Part shown: positions 42,840 through 58,740 of the stretch, piece after piece
Layout: each line of letters begins with the position of its first letter
Numbering within the stretch: position 1 is the stretch's first letter
Assembly (NCBI GenBank): GCA_943737045.1
Contig: CALSFV010000244.1
Location: forward strand, 669,501-733,500
Direction of reading: 5' to 3'
Source: Parapristionchus giblindavisi
Taxonomy: Eukaryota; Nematoda; Chromadorea; Rhabditida; Diplogasteridae
DNA: 64,000 bases
Position numbers and translations under genes: made by a program
The notes under the pieces: generated by a model
The model's input: the letters and a program-made list of their open reading frames with translations, nothing else
Database searches by the model: none
What the model was told of the DNA's origin: nothing

Positions 42840-44510
42840 AAATTCAATTGTTACTTTCAAAAGTCGTGAGAAGACAAGAAAATATCCGGAATTTTGTATA
42901 ACGTATTTATTTCCATTTTCATATTTATTCAATTATCTCTGGCCTAGCAGTGATCTCTCGCAGGATTTCGTGTGCTTTGAATAACGGGATAACCCATACA
43001 TATCCATTTTGCTTGCTTTTCACGACTTTTGAAATATTAGTTATTTGCTAGTTCATATTATGAAGACGTTACGAGTATGGAATGATCGTCAATCGCTGTA
43101 TTATGTCAAATACGTTGTATTATGAATAAATATTATTAACCGTATAAAGTGTACTTGCATTTTTTTTTTTGGAGTTACACTATACCGCTGAGTCGCAGTG
43201 TTAGCGCCTCCAATCTATTGGCTGATAGGGCCTATCCTGATCTGAAGGACCAGTGGCCATGGCCTACGATCATAAGAATGAAAAACTCTGTGTAAATACC
43301 GAGACAACGGTCGCCTGCTCTAACACGCCTAACTCTCGATTGCCTCTCCAATTCTTCACACCTAACCCGTCTGGTGATTTGATATTTCAAAGATATCGTT
43401 CTAGTTTATGAACTGTCCAAAACAAGAAATAGTCATTGCGGACGAGAAATCAAGTGATTTTTATACGCTCAATATACGAGACGTTATCTAACTGCAGCAA
43501 GAAAACATAGCAGACGGTTTACACCAGATAAATTTTTTTTTAATTTCATATCTGCTTGCTTTGATTAGCATAAATTATATTTTTTACCATTGCACTTTGA
43601 TATCAAAATCAATATTTATCTCACGTTGTCTTAGTGTGCACCGTAGGAAAGGAAGCTTGGATAAGGTACGGTAGATATGGTCAATCAATAAAATCAATAA
43701 TATTTAGACAACTGTCGGTGCTCTGCCCTCCATTCTGGCAGTGTGTATGCTTGATCTTATTCAAATGCAATGTGTGTCGAGAACAATGTAATCAGAGAGA
43801 TCTTGGTTATCTTATTCTTTGTCTCTCAGTGAAACTCGGAACTTGCATGCTTACTACATACATAGGCGCCGACACGGGGGTGTCCACCATTGTAAAATTG
43901 TGGCTTTTCGAAAATTTGTGGTATGCCCCTGTAAAAAATGGCGTTTATTTGAAATTTAAAAAAAAGTGAAGGCTCCCTGTAAAACTACCCATTTTTCGTT
44001 TGAATGCCCCTGTATAATCGAGCTTCAGGTACCCCGCCCATGTATGGCATACTGTACCTCAAACATAGTGTACTGTCTCATAGATCTTTATCATATCCTA
44101 GGAGGGAGGACTGATAAGCGAGACTTAGGAGATCATTGCCTGATCTATTGAATGTAATGCAGATTTCTCTGCTTCTTCTTCTTCTTCCTTTGCTTCGAAG
44201 TCGTCGTAGACTGCTCCAATCCTGGGACTGCAGCCGACGCCTCAGAGGCTGCCTGAAAACGGGGCGGAGTCACTGCAGTATGCATTCAAGGGGGCGGAGT
44301 TACTACAGTATACATTCAAGGGGACGGAGTCACTACAGTAACATTCAAGGGGGCGGAGTCACTAAAGTATACATTCAAGGGGTCACTACAGTATGCATTC
44401 AAATTCAAATTCAATAGATCATTCAATTCAAAGGAGCAGGTAGAAGAAGATATACTATTCAAGATAGAAGAGCCACTTGTATTGGACCATAACGCGCTCG
44501 GACTAATCGA
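42840..44510. other. Intergenic region between convergent bestrophin and kinase genes
   Basis: Contains a dispersed CTGGCCTAGCAGTGATC repeat (42940-42990), a copy of the CCGTATAAA repeat (about 43138-43475, split by an inserted 150-nt segment) and the 30-bp array at 44255-44400. No exon seen. Confidence 0.5.
44255..44400. repeat. 30-bp tandem repeat with GGGCGGAGTC
   Basis: Five units of GGGGGCGGAGTCACTACAGT plus ATACATTCAA. GGGCGGAGTC also recurs singly in the kinase introns (46094, 46134, 46508, 46663). Confidence 0.85.
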
Positions 44511-46781
<2,271 letters not shown>

Positions 46782-46835
46782 TGTTGGACTATGCAACGAC
46801 TGCTTTCAAGGAGATAATCGGAACGAGGTCTGAAA

Positions 46836-47000
46836 AGAGGCAGAATCTGAAGTAGAATCTGTTCTAAGGTCTAGAGTGGCGTCGGGTCTAAGGTCCCCCA
46901 TGGAGTCGGGACTAAGGTCTAGAGTGGAGCCCGAGCTAAAGTCTCAACTGGAGCTAAGGTCTGGACTGGAGTCGGGGCAGAGTGGAGTCGAAAATGTAAT
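46836..47000. repeat. Degenerate tandem repeat upstream of the kinase gene
   Basis: Units of about 25 nt containing GGAGTCGGGTCTAAGGTCT and AGAGTGGAG, immediately 5' of the kinase start on the minus strand. Confidence 0.7.
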
Positions 47001-47790
47001 AGTATAAACATACCAATCAGACGGGCAGAGAGCACGTCGGTTGTCCGCTCCGTAGAGAGAATACAAATGAAAATGAATGAAAAATTGAAAGGAGAATGAA
47101 AAGACTATTGAATTGGATTAGCATTTTAGATCGAATTTCTTCGTGTTGAATTTAATTAAATTTTCATTAAGCATAACCACATGTGTACCATTCCTTACGA
47201 AGAGAGAAAGAGAATTGGTAATCACGCAAATGTAAAGTTTTTTGCTTATTTTGCTGAGGGGGAGGGGAGAACGAAGCTCGTACAGTATGAGGCATCCAAA
47301 GTCGTAGAATACTCTCAAACCTAGTATGCAAGAAAAAAGTTGAAGCGAGACTTGCTCAAAATCTCGCAGTCTTGTGGTTCTTCGTCTAACCCCAAGGTAG
47401 TCTCTCTCAAAAAAAAGAGATTTTCTATATAAGGTTATGCGTTATTGTCAGATGTCTTTACTTTGATACTAAAACAAAAACAACCACTCACTATGAAAAT
47501 ATCCAACAAGCATGTTTTCGACCTTGTCTGACTTGCAATACATCATGGGTTACATGGTTTTTGTTAGATCATACAACACACAATTCATCCTTCGAAGCAT
47601 ATATGATAATCATTATTGTCGTTCTTTAACAGAATATGCACTTCGAAAGAATATTTTTAAAAAATTAGCATGTTTTTTTTCAAAGATCAAAGATGAATTT
47701 CGAAATTTCAGCATTCAGGAAACCGGTTTCACGAAGTCTAATACCATTATAAACACAGGGAAAGAAAGTGTTAAAGCACCACCACCCCCA

Positions 47791-47997
47791 CTCTGGTATT
47801 TTGAAACTTAAAGTCTACTTAAATTACGTCACAGACTTTAAGTAGACTTTAAGTAAACTTAAAGTGAAAGAACATTTGACGAAATGCATTACAGTATACC
47901 ACACCACTTTAAGTAGACTTGCGTTTTACTTTAAGTTTACTTAAAGTCTACTTAAAGTGCGGAGTTTAAGTAGACTTTAAGGTTCAAAATACCAGAG
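47791..47997. mobile_element. FB4 fold-back element
   Basis: CTCTGGTATTTTGAAACTTA at the left, inverted TTCAAAATACCAGAG at the right; interior is a lattice of AAGTCTACTT/AAGTAGACTT units. Confidence 0.85.
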
Positions 47998-48002
47998 CAG
48001 CT

Positions 48003-48130
48003 GCACTGTACAGTACACAAGACCTGTGGTGTGTCGTGTTAAATTTACGCACTTTTTGTGCTGTATTTAGTATTTTTTAGGTGCTAATTTCTTAGGTGCA
48101 GTTTAATTTTACACATTTTTCTTTGTATAT
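48003..48130. mobile_element. FB3 fold-back element
   Basis: ACAGTACACAAGACCTGTGG, GTTAAATTTACGCACTTTTT; lies directly beside the FB4 copy. Confidence 0.65.
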
Positions 48131-48377
48131 GTAATCATATCATCATTATGATGAAAATCAGCCGGAATTCGTTGGATATGGAAGAGTTAAAACCATCAGG
48201 AATCAACCTCTATGGAAAGTTTAAATTTTCGTTGTAAAAACGAAAATCAAGCATTGTGACTATCGCCATCGTTTTAGGCATAGTCATTCTGTATTTTAAA
48301 AATAAGCTTAAGGGTGAGGAAAGGGAGATTTTTTTAAAATAGTTTTTCTATCAATGAATGTACTCTCATTCCGGCTG

Positions 48378-48452
48378 CGCTCGCATGGCTCAGTGGTTAG
48401 CTGCCAGCGCCTATACCCGCGCCTCGCGGGTTCGATCCCCGCTTACTGTTCT
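48378..48452 (+). repeat. tRNA-like segment
   Basis: A box TGGCTCAGTGG (48386-48396), B box GGTTCGATCCC (48429-48439), perfect T stem GCGGG/CCCGC, but no acceptor stem. Closely like the core of the inverted-repeat elements at 37279 and 38461, without their ends. Confidence 0.75.
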
Positions 48453-49735
48453 CTAAATGTCTGGCCTTGAACGTAACGCTGAGTACTATGTAATCATATC
48501 ATCATCATGATGATTAAATTCAGACAGAATCCAATGGATATGTAAAAGTTCAAACCATCAGAATCGATCATTGATCGGAGATAACATGAGCAATAGAACA
48601 ATTGGGATAGTATATTATGTGATCAGGAAGTGTGTTTTGTGATTCGACTGATAAGACATACGATGTTTGATTAAAGTACGGATGAGTCTTTCAAAAAAAT
48701 GACAAAGACCAATGACGCAACAGTGAGTAATGCTTTGGTGAAAAGTTACGAAAAGAAAAAGAAAAGGGTGAGAGAGTATGGAAGGTGTGGAGAGTTTTGT
48801 TTACTTTTCTTTCCTTTTCACGAGTAGGAAGAAGCACTTTAGATTTTTGTGAATAAAGTTCTGCGTATTTTTCGTATCCGATAACTGTTCTGTGATTGAC
48901 TACACATGGTCAGGAGTTTTCGGAAACACGACAAACACCAGTGACGAAAGAGTGAGTAATAGATTAGTCAGAGATGAATAATAGTACAAGGATCCTATGC
49001 CTGCTGTTGAAAAACATTTTAAGAAATGCGCAAATAAAGTTTGTTTATTGTGACGTGTGGTATTTCGGTTATGTCTAATTGTAAGCTGCCACAATTCGAA
49101 ACTCTTGGATCTACATACGAGGGCGAGACAGTATCAGAGCGTTATAGGTTTCGATACTAGGAAACATTGCAACGTTTTTGGCATAAATCCGAACGATTTG
49201 TGATACTATGCCAAGCAGAATTAACAAAGAAGATTTGAACAATTTACATAAATCACTTTTCTTTTCTTTTCTAATTTCGCTCTAACTCTCAGAGCTCTGC
49301 TTATCTTTTTTCTTTGATATGAATTATAACACTGTGATTATCACCCGATCAGAAAGTTCCAAACTATATTCTGGAAAATATTTTATAAGATGTAAAAAAA
49401 TAAGTTAGAAAGGAGCTCCAAAGCATGTACGCTGATGCTCACAAGCACATCCGTATCATACAAGTTTCTTGGTTTTTGCACATTATGCAGTATTACATCT
49501 GACTTACGAGCCTCCGCAGTAAACGACGCAGTCGTCCATTTAATACCTATAAATATCGCATTTTGCCAAAACATTTTTTTCCGATATTTACACTCTTCTA
49601 AGTTTACGTGGTTGTCTTCGTTGTTACGGCGAAGGTTACTTCAGATGCATGAAAAGCAGCTTCATTAGAAATCGCAAATCCCCGAATAATCTAATTAACT
49701 CAGCAACTCGGATGACTCATATCGGGTAAACTTTT

Positions 49736-49850
49736 CGACATCCCAAGCTAATTTGAAACTCTCCGCTCTGGCCACACTCTTTAGCTTTCTTTGTCTCCGA
49801 GAGAGTGTAGCTAATGCGGAGAGTAATATTAGCATGGGATTTGTCTTTAA
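49736..49850. mobile_element. FB1 fold-back element
   Basis: Full copy, CATCCCAAGCTAATTTGAAA to TGGGATTTGTCTTTAA. Confidence 0.85.
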
Positions 49851-50806
49851 TCTTTTCGACATCCCGATAATCATCCCTTCTGTTCTGTCGAAATCTGTCG
49901 TTTCTGTAGTGTGGCTGCTTTCTCACACAAAAGAGCATAACACGTAGAATGATAAGGCGACCGATATCAGCGCTAATCTGGAGTGACTCTAGTGATCTAG
50001 GAAAGTTCAACAGCTAACGAGAAGATTAAAGACACTCCCCGAACTAATTTGAAACTCGTGAATATAATAATACGATTTGCATACAGTTTTAGGTTCCATA
50101 GAGCATTTTTTGAATAATTGCTCAAGCTTTCATGTATAAAGTAGTCCTTCGCAAGATGTATGCATATCATGTATGTAATTGTAAGTAGTTTGATGCGAAA
50201 GTGAATTACGTAAAGATCCTATTCCAAGGATCGTCAAAGTCTCCGGATTATTTCTGTTAGCATAATTCGAGATCAAACATACACGTGGTTATTCAAGATA
50301 AGCTGTTTCTCTCATAACTATACTGTATCACCTGAAGTTACCCTATATTCGACCCTTTAATCGCTCCTCCAGGCAATCACAGCACAAATCAGCATAACCA
50401 TTATGACCAATATGATCGATCATATCGTGCAAATCGATATCCAATCCGTGCTATCCATGCGCGAAAGCTTCCCCTCATTCAGGGATTCTCTCCCAAGTTC
50501 CCCTAAATTAGCCCCTCCAACCACTTTGAGTACGTGCCAAACACAACACAAATCTGAATAATCATCATGTTATTCGCTGCTCTCGAGCAAGGGACCAAAT
50601 TCCTGGCCATGAAAATACGCTGTCCATGACTGCTTTGCAGGCAGGCACAAACTAACAAACCCACACGTGCCCTTCCCCAGCTTTCTTCTGTCTCCCCATA
50701 TCATCATTTTGCGCTGCTCTCTCGCCGAAAGCACCACAAATCAGGCATCACCTTATTTAGTGCCGCTTATCGGGTTTTGTCGTAGTTTGCAGTTTACACC
50801 GGGTCT

Positions 50807-50927
50807 TTAAAGGGAGCCACTATCAAAAGTGGTCTCTCCGCGATGCGCACACTATCTCGGGTGGTTTAGGTAGGGCGAGGGAGCACAGAGAGCGTGGAGG
50901 GCGGTTTGTGCGCCTTTAAAGGGTCCA
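50807..50927. mobile_element. Another TTTAAAGG-ended fold-back element
   Basis: CTTTAAAGGGAGCCACTATC to GTGCGCCTTTAAAGGG, with partly paired arms (GGTCTCTCCGCGATGCGCAC). Ends resemble FB1 and FB2. Confidence 0.6.
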
Positions 50928-51308
50928 CTGATTGAGTGATTATGAACCATTGCATAATAGCAGGTTTATATGAGGCACGACTCACGCACATTATAGTTCC
51001 AAAGTTTTAGAGTGAACAGACCAATATTCTTGATAGCTATTGTTATCAGCTGGAAAACTGTTTGTCGCAGGTTTCAATCAATCAATTTATTCATATCAAG
51101 TATGATACTAGATGAAGGGAGGGCCGTTCTTCCGTTCCTCCACTGGTATTGTGCATTCATGTCGCAGGTTCACTGTCATGCATCGTTGTTAGATTTATTC
51201 TTTGTCTTGTTCTTTTTTCAATAAATAAATTTTAAAAAGCGGCATTTAGAAAATAATCGAACTGAAATGAAATCGAAGTTTCAATTGAGCTTAAATCGAT
51301 CATCAAAG

Positions 51309-51421
51309 GTACGCATCGAGCTAATTTGAAACTCTCCGCTCTCGCAATGCTCTCTGGCATTCTTTGTCTGTTAGAGAGCGTTGCAAGAGAGGAGATTAAC
51401 ATGAGCCCGGGTCTCTCTAAG
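51309..51421. mobile_element. FB1 fold-back element
   Basis: GGTACGCATCGAGCTAATTT to CCGGGTCTCTCTAAG. The right end resembles that of the copy abutting the receptor exon at 6508. Confidence 0.8.
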
Positions 51422-51845
51422 CTACTCTTTATTAGAAATAGCAACAAATATGTTTTTTTTTAATGTTGTATGAACTGCAACTGAATTGCTTTCCAACTGC
51501 TCTCTGCGATGATTAAGCAATCCTGAAACTTAGTTCAATCGCTCACTTAACATACGTGACATTGGCCAAACTCAACGATCTTTTTTTTTCATTTGTCACA
51601 ATATTTCTCCGATATCTGACCATGATGAGACCGCATCCCAGCTCAGTCTTATTGAAGGAATATTTAGAGAAAAATTGAAATTCAAGTTACAGAATTAGTG
51701 AAAATATTTCTGGTTCTCAAGTCGATTACGGCATTCGACAAATATTTATATCCCTTTATGTCCCCCTAAGTTCTAAACAGAAATGGATTTAATAGGCCCA
51801 ATCTGGTTCTATCTAGGATGGAAGGTTCTATCAAGGACGCTTCTC

Positions 51846-52024
51846 ACATGGGAATGGTCGGAACTCACATATCCCGATTTTCACGAAAGTTGCAGGGTTT
51901 ACAACTTGCTTCAGAAAAACATTTCGCAGGTTTTTAAGGCTGAATTGGAATCAGCGTAGTCGATTTAGTAAACCCTGCAACTTTCGTGAAAAGCGGGATA
52001 TGTGAGTTCCGACCATTCCCATGT
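51846..52024. mobile_element. FB5 fold-back element with 55-bp arms
   Basis: Nearly perfect inverted arms, ACATGGGAATGGTCGGAACT through GTTGCAGGGTTTA, around a 70-nt loop. Single copy in the window, so it looks recent. Confidence 0.85.
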
Positions 52025-52849
52025 CAAAGTCTGCACAAACTACTCTAGAACTTTCGCGCGGTCGCAAAACTCGATCGAGAGTTTTCAAGCACAGAAAAAC
52101 TGAACTCGAACTCTACCGAGGGTAATGCTAATAAAGTTCTTTTTGCTAAGAGAGAAGTTCTAAAGTGCTGGCGACTGCACAAAGAAGATTGAACACGTTC
52201 CCCTTGTAATCCTTTGAGCAAACCCAGGTTTTTGAGTTCGAATGCTCCCCACTAGCACGTTTTTAGTGCTAACTAGAGCTCTAGAACTCTTGCAAGAGCT
52301 CTCGAACTCTAGCTCCGCTAGATTTTCTTCTCTCCGAAAACTGCGCTGATGTTGACTACATGTTTGGGAAACGCTGGGAGGTTATTTGCGTTTGCTAATT
52401 GGCTCAATGTAGCCATGTCGCTTCCCCATATTCTCCTCTCTACCTCATTAGTACAAACTTCTCGTGTTGCCGAGTTTATCCACGTTTTCCTAAATCCCTC
52501 CCGCAGTGATATGCAGTACGATATATTCATCCTTTCAGCATCTTTTCAGCAAGTGCGAAAGGAAAATTCAGGGCAGGGTGGGGTTAGAATTGCTCGCGAT
52601 TTCTAATTTTCCATTTTTTTTAAACGAAGACGAATGAACTCGAACTTGTTGTGCATGAAACCAGCGAAATCGTTGTTATCGCTTGTTATCCATTTATATA
52701 TGAAAACACTCGCTAGAAAATAAATAAGTACGCTCAAATTCTTTTGAACAACCCGAAAATACGCCCGGGGCCCAGTCAAACTCGATATATTTCACATCGT
52801 CTCCTCCTTATTAGTAGTCAGTGCTCATTTCGGTCCATATCTCTTCCAC

Positions 52850-52925
52850 ACCGTCTCTCCCTCTCCCTCTTTGTCCCTCTCCCGCTCCCTCTACCTCTAC
52901 CTCTCTCCCTCTACCTCTCTAAGTT
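52850..52925 (+). repeat. CT-rich microsatellite
   Basis: CTCTCC, CTCCCT and CTACCT units. A similar tract is at 54405-54482. Confidence 0.85.
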
Positions 52926-53230
52926 CACTCCAACTACCCCCTCTAGGCAGCACTCCCAAAACTGCTTGCGTTGTGGGGTCGCGTAGAGAGCTCGGACAAT
53001 TGAGAGGGCGCAGAGCGGAGAAAGTGGAAAAGGGGGAAGAGCGCAGTGGAATCAGTTCCGATTTTCACCTTTCAATTCCACTTTAACCAACTCTTTCCCC
53101 CAGCATCCATCCTTCCCATTCCACATCCATTCTTTTACCCCAGCTAGATCTATGATATCATTCGTTCATTTGCCTCCTGAAATTTCGAACTGTGAGCCTA
53201 GACAACTGATGAGGAGCGGTCAACCTAAAC

Positions 53231-53369
53231 ACATAGAGAGAAGAGTTATCCACGGAGCATAAGACCTGTGAATTATTATATTTTACATTTTACTTTTGAG
53301 GACAAAAAGTGTTGAATATAGCACTTCACAGGTCGTATGCTCCGTGGATAACTCCTTTTTCTCCGCGTG
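53231..53369. mobile_element. FB3 fold-back element
   Basis: Arms GTTATCCACGGAGCATAAGA and the complement TCGTATGCTCCGTGGATAAC, nearly perfect. Confidence 0.8.
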
Positions 53370-53538
53370 AAGCCTGATTAGCGCAACTATGCGACCCCTG
53401 ATAAATTATCATATTGTTACTGTAATTGGTATTTTGAACTTGATTCATAAGCTTATAAAAGGCAGGGGACAACGATAGGGTGACCAATTAAAGATTGTCT
53501 TTGATACTACTTTTGATATCATTGGATTGAGCACGCTA

Positions 53539-53685
53539 CACACTGAGAGATAGTGAACTCTACAAAACTCAAGACCTCTGATGTGTTAAATTTATCTCTT
53601 TGTGTTAAAAATAGCTCAAAAAGTGTTGAATATAACACTTCGCTGGTCTTGTGTGTACTGTGGAGTAAAATTTCCCTCTGTATGT
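53539..53685. mobile_element. FB3 fold-back element
   Basis: CACACTGAGAGATAGTGAAC to ACTGTGGAGTAAAATTTCCC, 170 nt downstream of another FB3 copy. Confidence 0.75.
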
Positions 53686-56167
53686 ATTGTGCCCTGTGCT
53701 CAAGGATTGCAAAAAGACTAGCAAAGACAGTCTTCAATTGGTCACTCTATCATTGTTACGCGTCTTTGTTTGTTTCTCTATGTGTATGTCATTGGATCCT
53801 TGCAATCTGTACAAGTTTCTATTTATGTCGTGCAAATTTCATTATATTCGAGGAATCACGGTTCCCATGCCAGCTCACCTGTTGTTTGTGTTGTTTCTTC
53901 TGCAAAAACTTCATCACTTCATCAACTATTTTATTGTAATTGTAACAATCAACGTTATCGTCGCAGCATTATATTTACGTGTATTATCAATTTATCTACA
54001 ATCATCTTTTTGTACCGCATAAAAAATAGATGATAATGTACAAGTATAAGTTTGCATTCACATTATGTTTTAAAATGCTACTATAAGATGTGAACTTTTT
54101 AAGTATCTTATTATTATTATGATTATTGTTGTTGTTGCTGATGATGAAGATTATGTTAATTTGCCGCTTTTCCATGAATCTATCAGCCTAAGCCATAATC
54201 CTACATACATAGCTCATCAAAGCCTAAAGATCTAACACGCTACACCTTATCCAGTTCGGTCCAATCCCCATCCTTTGTGTGCGCGGATTACGATTTCTAG
54301 TCGGCTAATCAATCAATAAAAGTTTTGTTTTGTGACCTTCTTCTCATTTCGTAGTTTCGTCTCTTTTTGACCACCGTTCCAATGTTCTAACACGCCTCCT
54401 CTGCCTCTCTACCTCTCCTTCTCCCTCTCCCTCTCCCTCTTGAATCTCTCCCTCTCCCTCTCTCTCCCTCTCCTTCTCTCTCATGCTCCTTTTCGCTCTC
54501 TAGCCTATCCTTTTCACATAAGGTCAAGGGCGACAAAATCGCCTAACAGTGGTGCCTCCTCGCAGCACCTCGTGTGTGCGAATCTGCACCTCTTATCACC
54601 GATAACTCCCAGCGTTTCTTTACCCAGTTTTCTTGATTTTTGATTACTCCGAGTTACCGTATAACTATGTCATTTGCACGATGCAAAGCCACTTAGTCAA
54701 AGTAGTTTTTGCACGAGGTTTTGGCTCGCCATTTCGCAACGGTTATGTCGTCATTTGTGGAACTTATTTGATCTCTATATCCGCCAAGCTCTGCGTGTCA
54801 CCTATCATATCCATCTTTATTATGCGTATTCGTATTCTTTATTCCATTTTAGTCCTTATTCCATATTCTATGATTTGTCGATTATGCCTGTTTATCAATG
54901 ATATACGGTATCCAGGCAACTTTGACCATAACAGAATACTGTTTCTTATTTCCAATACTCCGCGTTGAATTCGAACACTCGGCGTTTAAAAGGACGATTA
55001 GTGATGAATTACTGTGCACTCGTCCAATTGAGATATCTCTTAGGCTCTGGTCAAAGCAGCGAAAAAGTATCGAAAAAGGACAAAAGGGTTTGGAGAGCGC
55101 AGTTTCTTGTTTTGCAACTTTGATCAGCCAACTTTTGATCAATTGTCCAATTAGCCATCCTTCGGTACCTCGATCAAGCGGTTTTCTAGTTCCGAAAGAG
55201 GAAGAAACTAGGGAGAAATAAGAACTAGCAAAAGACAATAGACAATGGACACGCATTTTGAGGGGAGAAACTCAATACGTCCCAACCCTTGGAGCTATTA
55301 GAGAGGCTGGATAGCTCTTTCGCACCCACTCGCCGACTCCCCCATAAGAACACTTTAGACGTTTCAGGAATGATGTGGGGGGCGTTCGTAATCACCCATT
55401 TTGAGTTCACCTATCCTAAAAATGCGTTCAAAATATTTCTTTGTTCTTTGGTTTTTCGATTTTTTTTCGATGATTTTGTCAAAAGTTGCGAAAATAAAAG
55501 AAAAGCATAGGAGCTCTCCTCGTGTTCCACACTCTCTCACCCTATTCTTTTCTTTTCGAGACTTATGAACATCAGATTAGCGTATACTCTCATGAGGCAG
55601 GCAACAGGGACGTTCAAATCTGTCGGTTTCTTTAACAACTTTTGCGTAATTTAGGCGACGCGGGTGTAGCCGTGACCTTGGTATCCACCCGTTACCTGGT
55701 TCGCGATGTAGAGTACACAAAACTCTTCCCATACGATCTGTCCAGCCTATCTCTTTGCACAATTTTGAATTGCACATGATGAAATATTGATACCTTGCTT
55801 GTCTGTCTATTTTATTTATTTATTTATATTATTTTATTTATTTATTTATATTATTTATTTATCGTTTTGTAGTTTCATCAATGTGATAGATATCCTGTTT
55901 TTTATAAGATCCCATCGCAATCCTACTGAATCTTGCCCTCTTTCAATATTTATTCAAGTCGGGAGTCTTTTGTGATCTTTTTAGTCTTAGTGGTAAATAG
56001 TAAGAAATTTTAGAAATTGTGTGTACAGCCTGCAATCAAGTTCTCATCTGCCAAAGCCTATTACTAACAATGAGTTTTCTGCGCTGACCATCTGTTTCCT
56101 TCTTTCCCCCTCCATCTTTACCATCTTTGTGGTAAACCATGCAAGTCAGATCCTACTCTTTGGAGGT

Positions 56168-56235
56168 GACTTTCCGCTCTGGCCAGGCTCTCACGCCGAC
56201 TACGAAAGCGAGAGTGTTGTCAGAGCGGAGAGTTG
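56168..56235. repeat. FB1 core
   Basis: Only inner arms remain: TTTCCGCTCTGGCCAGGCTC / GTGTTGTCAGAGCGGAGAG. Confidence 0.75.
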
Positions 56236-57871
56236 TTCCCTTTGTCCACTCGTTCACCGCATTTTCAGTTCATGTCTATCTCTGGTTATTCTTGATCCAA
56301 AAAAACCGTCTGCACATACAAATGCGACAACCCCCAGACAACTAGTTTTGTGTCCATGTTCTCATTCCGTCTACCAATCTCTTCGCGCACTCCTCAAACT
56401 CCACACACTCTCGTCGCCTCTTCCCCCTCTGTCTATCCTATTCCCACAGTCTCTCGCGCGCTATTGAGTTCTAGTTTCGCAAGTCTGCGTGCGCTACATT
56501 TGCATGTCACTTTCGCCCTCGATTCCATCTCGTTTGTTATTAAATGACCACAATTTATTGGTATCTATACCTATGCTCTGATTTGCGCGATTTTCTCTCA
56601 CCAAGTCCGCCAGTCTTTTCTTTATTTCCGCCCTACCAATTCATTTTGTTTGGACTATTTTGACTCTTTTTTTTCTTTCATCACTTTCATTCACTCCATC
56701 GTTGTCTTCCTTGGCTCATTTTCGACAGATTTGGTCATTGTCAGCATAGAATCTCTCACAAAATTAATGCTGTCTCGCTTGTCCGGCTTTCGAAGATAAA
56801 TGGCTTTGGCAGAATACTTTGGATTTTGTGTCCGCGAAATCTGTTCGTTGCTACGTATATTGCGAACGCCCCACAAACTCCACACGCGCCATTTATCTTA
56901 ACGAGAAAGTTTTCGTATTTTGTGTTGTTCATTTTTCGTTTCGCTACTGTCTGTTTTATATCCGTTCCTGCGCCAGTTTAAAGAGATAAACTAATAATCT
57001 TTTTTCGATTTTATTTTTTATCGAAATTGTGGAAATCAGAAGGCTGTATTATTAACTTTCATCCTATCTCACTCTTTGTTTTGATCTGTTCAGAAATTTC
57101 GGGGAAAAAAAGAAAATCAAGCTAAACTTTCAAGAGATTGCGCACTCTTTTGTTACTTTTGCTTCATTTTTATGACTTTTGAACGAAACAGATCTCTATC
57201 GTCTATCCTATTCTAATTCGCCTTGTCTATCTCTATCAAGTTCGCCGCCTCATTTCTCCAGCGCTGTTCCATTGCTCTGCCGTTATTGATCTTTGATTGA
57301 CCTGACTAGACCAAGGGGTCAGTCGCTAACCTGAAAAAAAACCATAAAAGATCACCCGAGCTAATAGTAAGTTGAGACTCTGCGCTCTGGGTGTGCTTTT
57401 AAAAGCACACGTAAACCCCATAAAATCTCTCAGTCATTTTTCTGTCTGTAATCCGTTGATACCCGTTTTGACCGGAGAGAATTGCAAGCGGTAGAGTTTG
57501 ATTATGGAAAAGTCCCGAAAATTAAAGAAACGAACAGAAGAAAATGATACGGCCCGTGAGGAATGCCGCCGACTCATCCCCATCTGAGCATTAATGCCAG
57601 ATATGATACATAATTGAATTGAATTGAATTGAATTAATTATACACGACATTAGTGGCTAACGTGACTGTCCGTGAAATAATTATAACCCTGCGTTGATTT
57701 TATAACCCGGTGTTGTGTCCGATGATTCATTTGATAGAGCATAATCCTAGTTTACGGTCACTTCATCGCAAACTTTTGAACTCTCCGTTGTCAGAGAAAA
57801 GCTCCCCGGAGACCCCAGACAAGTAATGCAACCAACCACAAATACTACAAATCCCACGACTTTTGGACACT

Positions 57872-57980
57872 TTAGGGCACACCCCGAGTTCATTTGAAAC
57901 TTTCCGGTCCGTCAACGCTCTGTCGTAGACAAAGAACGCGAGAGAGCATAGCGAGAGCGGAGAGTGATAACTGGGCCTCA
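57872..57980. mobile_element. FB1 fold-back element
   Basis: TTTAGGGCACACCCCGAGTT to AGAGCGGAGAGTGATAACTG. A further remnant lies at about 57353-57410. Confidence 0.75.
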
Positions 57981-58682
57981 TGCACGTATTTGTGTGCGAC
58001 TAAACCTTGATTGTGCGATGATCACCAGCCTTTTGTAGTCTGAAGCCGGTACATCGACAGATGAGACAGACTTGATAACACACCGTGACCAATAATCATA
58101 AGAGATCGAGTGAATTTCGAAGCAGCAAAAAAACACAAACACACAAACCAGCATAATTTAGTCCAGTTTGCGCGCGAAGATTGAAACCGAGTTTTTTCCT
58201 CCGCCCCATAACTCTGAGAGCCATATAACCAGTCCGTGGGTAGAGCTCTCGGAGCTCGCGCACCAGCTAATGCAGCAGTGATTGCTTGAAGTGGTATTAG
58301 AAAAAAATGGAAAAAAGAAATACGCAAATTAAGATTCTTGATTAGTTCTCGATTAATTCATTAGGACTATTTACAATATGTAAGGAAGTCCATAAAATGG
58401 AAAAATTAGGGAAGAAAAATACATAGATTATGTGTTTTTGCTAACTGTAATAGTTGTTTCTCACGCTGTTCCGTGGGGATTTGTGCCAATAAAAGTATTC
58501 CAAAATAAGTGACCATCAAGTTTTGGCGTACCGTATATATATACAACATCAAAATCGAAAACATGTGATGCGTTTAGGAGATTTTTAGCGCCATTTTCGA
58601 TTTATTTCTAAAACGTATGCGCATTTTAGTTCTATATCACATCGCCGGTCAGATGTTCATTTTAACCTCTCTGGTTTGTCTA

Positions 58683-58740
58683 TACCTCTGCCTCTACCTC
58701 TACCTCTACCTCTACCTCTACCTCTACCTCTACCTCTCCT
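58683..58740 (+). repeat. CCTCTA hexamer microsatellite
   Basis: About nine CCTCTA units, nearly perfect. Confidence 0.95.

Noticed and set aside
44136..44417. 93-codon plus frame with SRGRSYYSIHSRGRSHYS repeats
   Set aside because: Translation of the 30-bp tandem array; no gene structure around it.
52318..52530. Minus-strand 70-codon frame ending in VFGEKKI
   Set aside because: Looked protein-like but has no convincing splice sites or neighbours.
53553..54033. Overlapping frames in all three plus frames
   Set aside because: Starts in an FB3 element, and the rest includes a dispersed repeat shared with 7498-7585; three frames open together argues for low stop-codon density, not coding.
55577..55777. 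Minus-strand frame CKEIGWTDRMGRVLC as a possible retroelement piece
   Set aside because: Too short and without a diagnostic motif.
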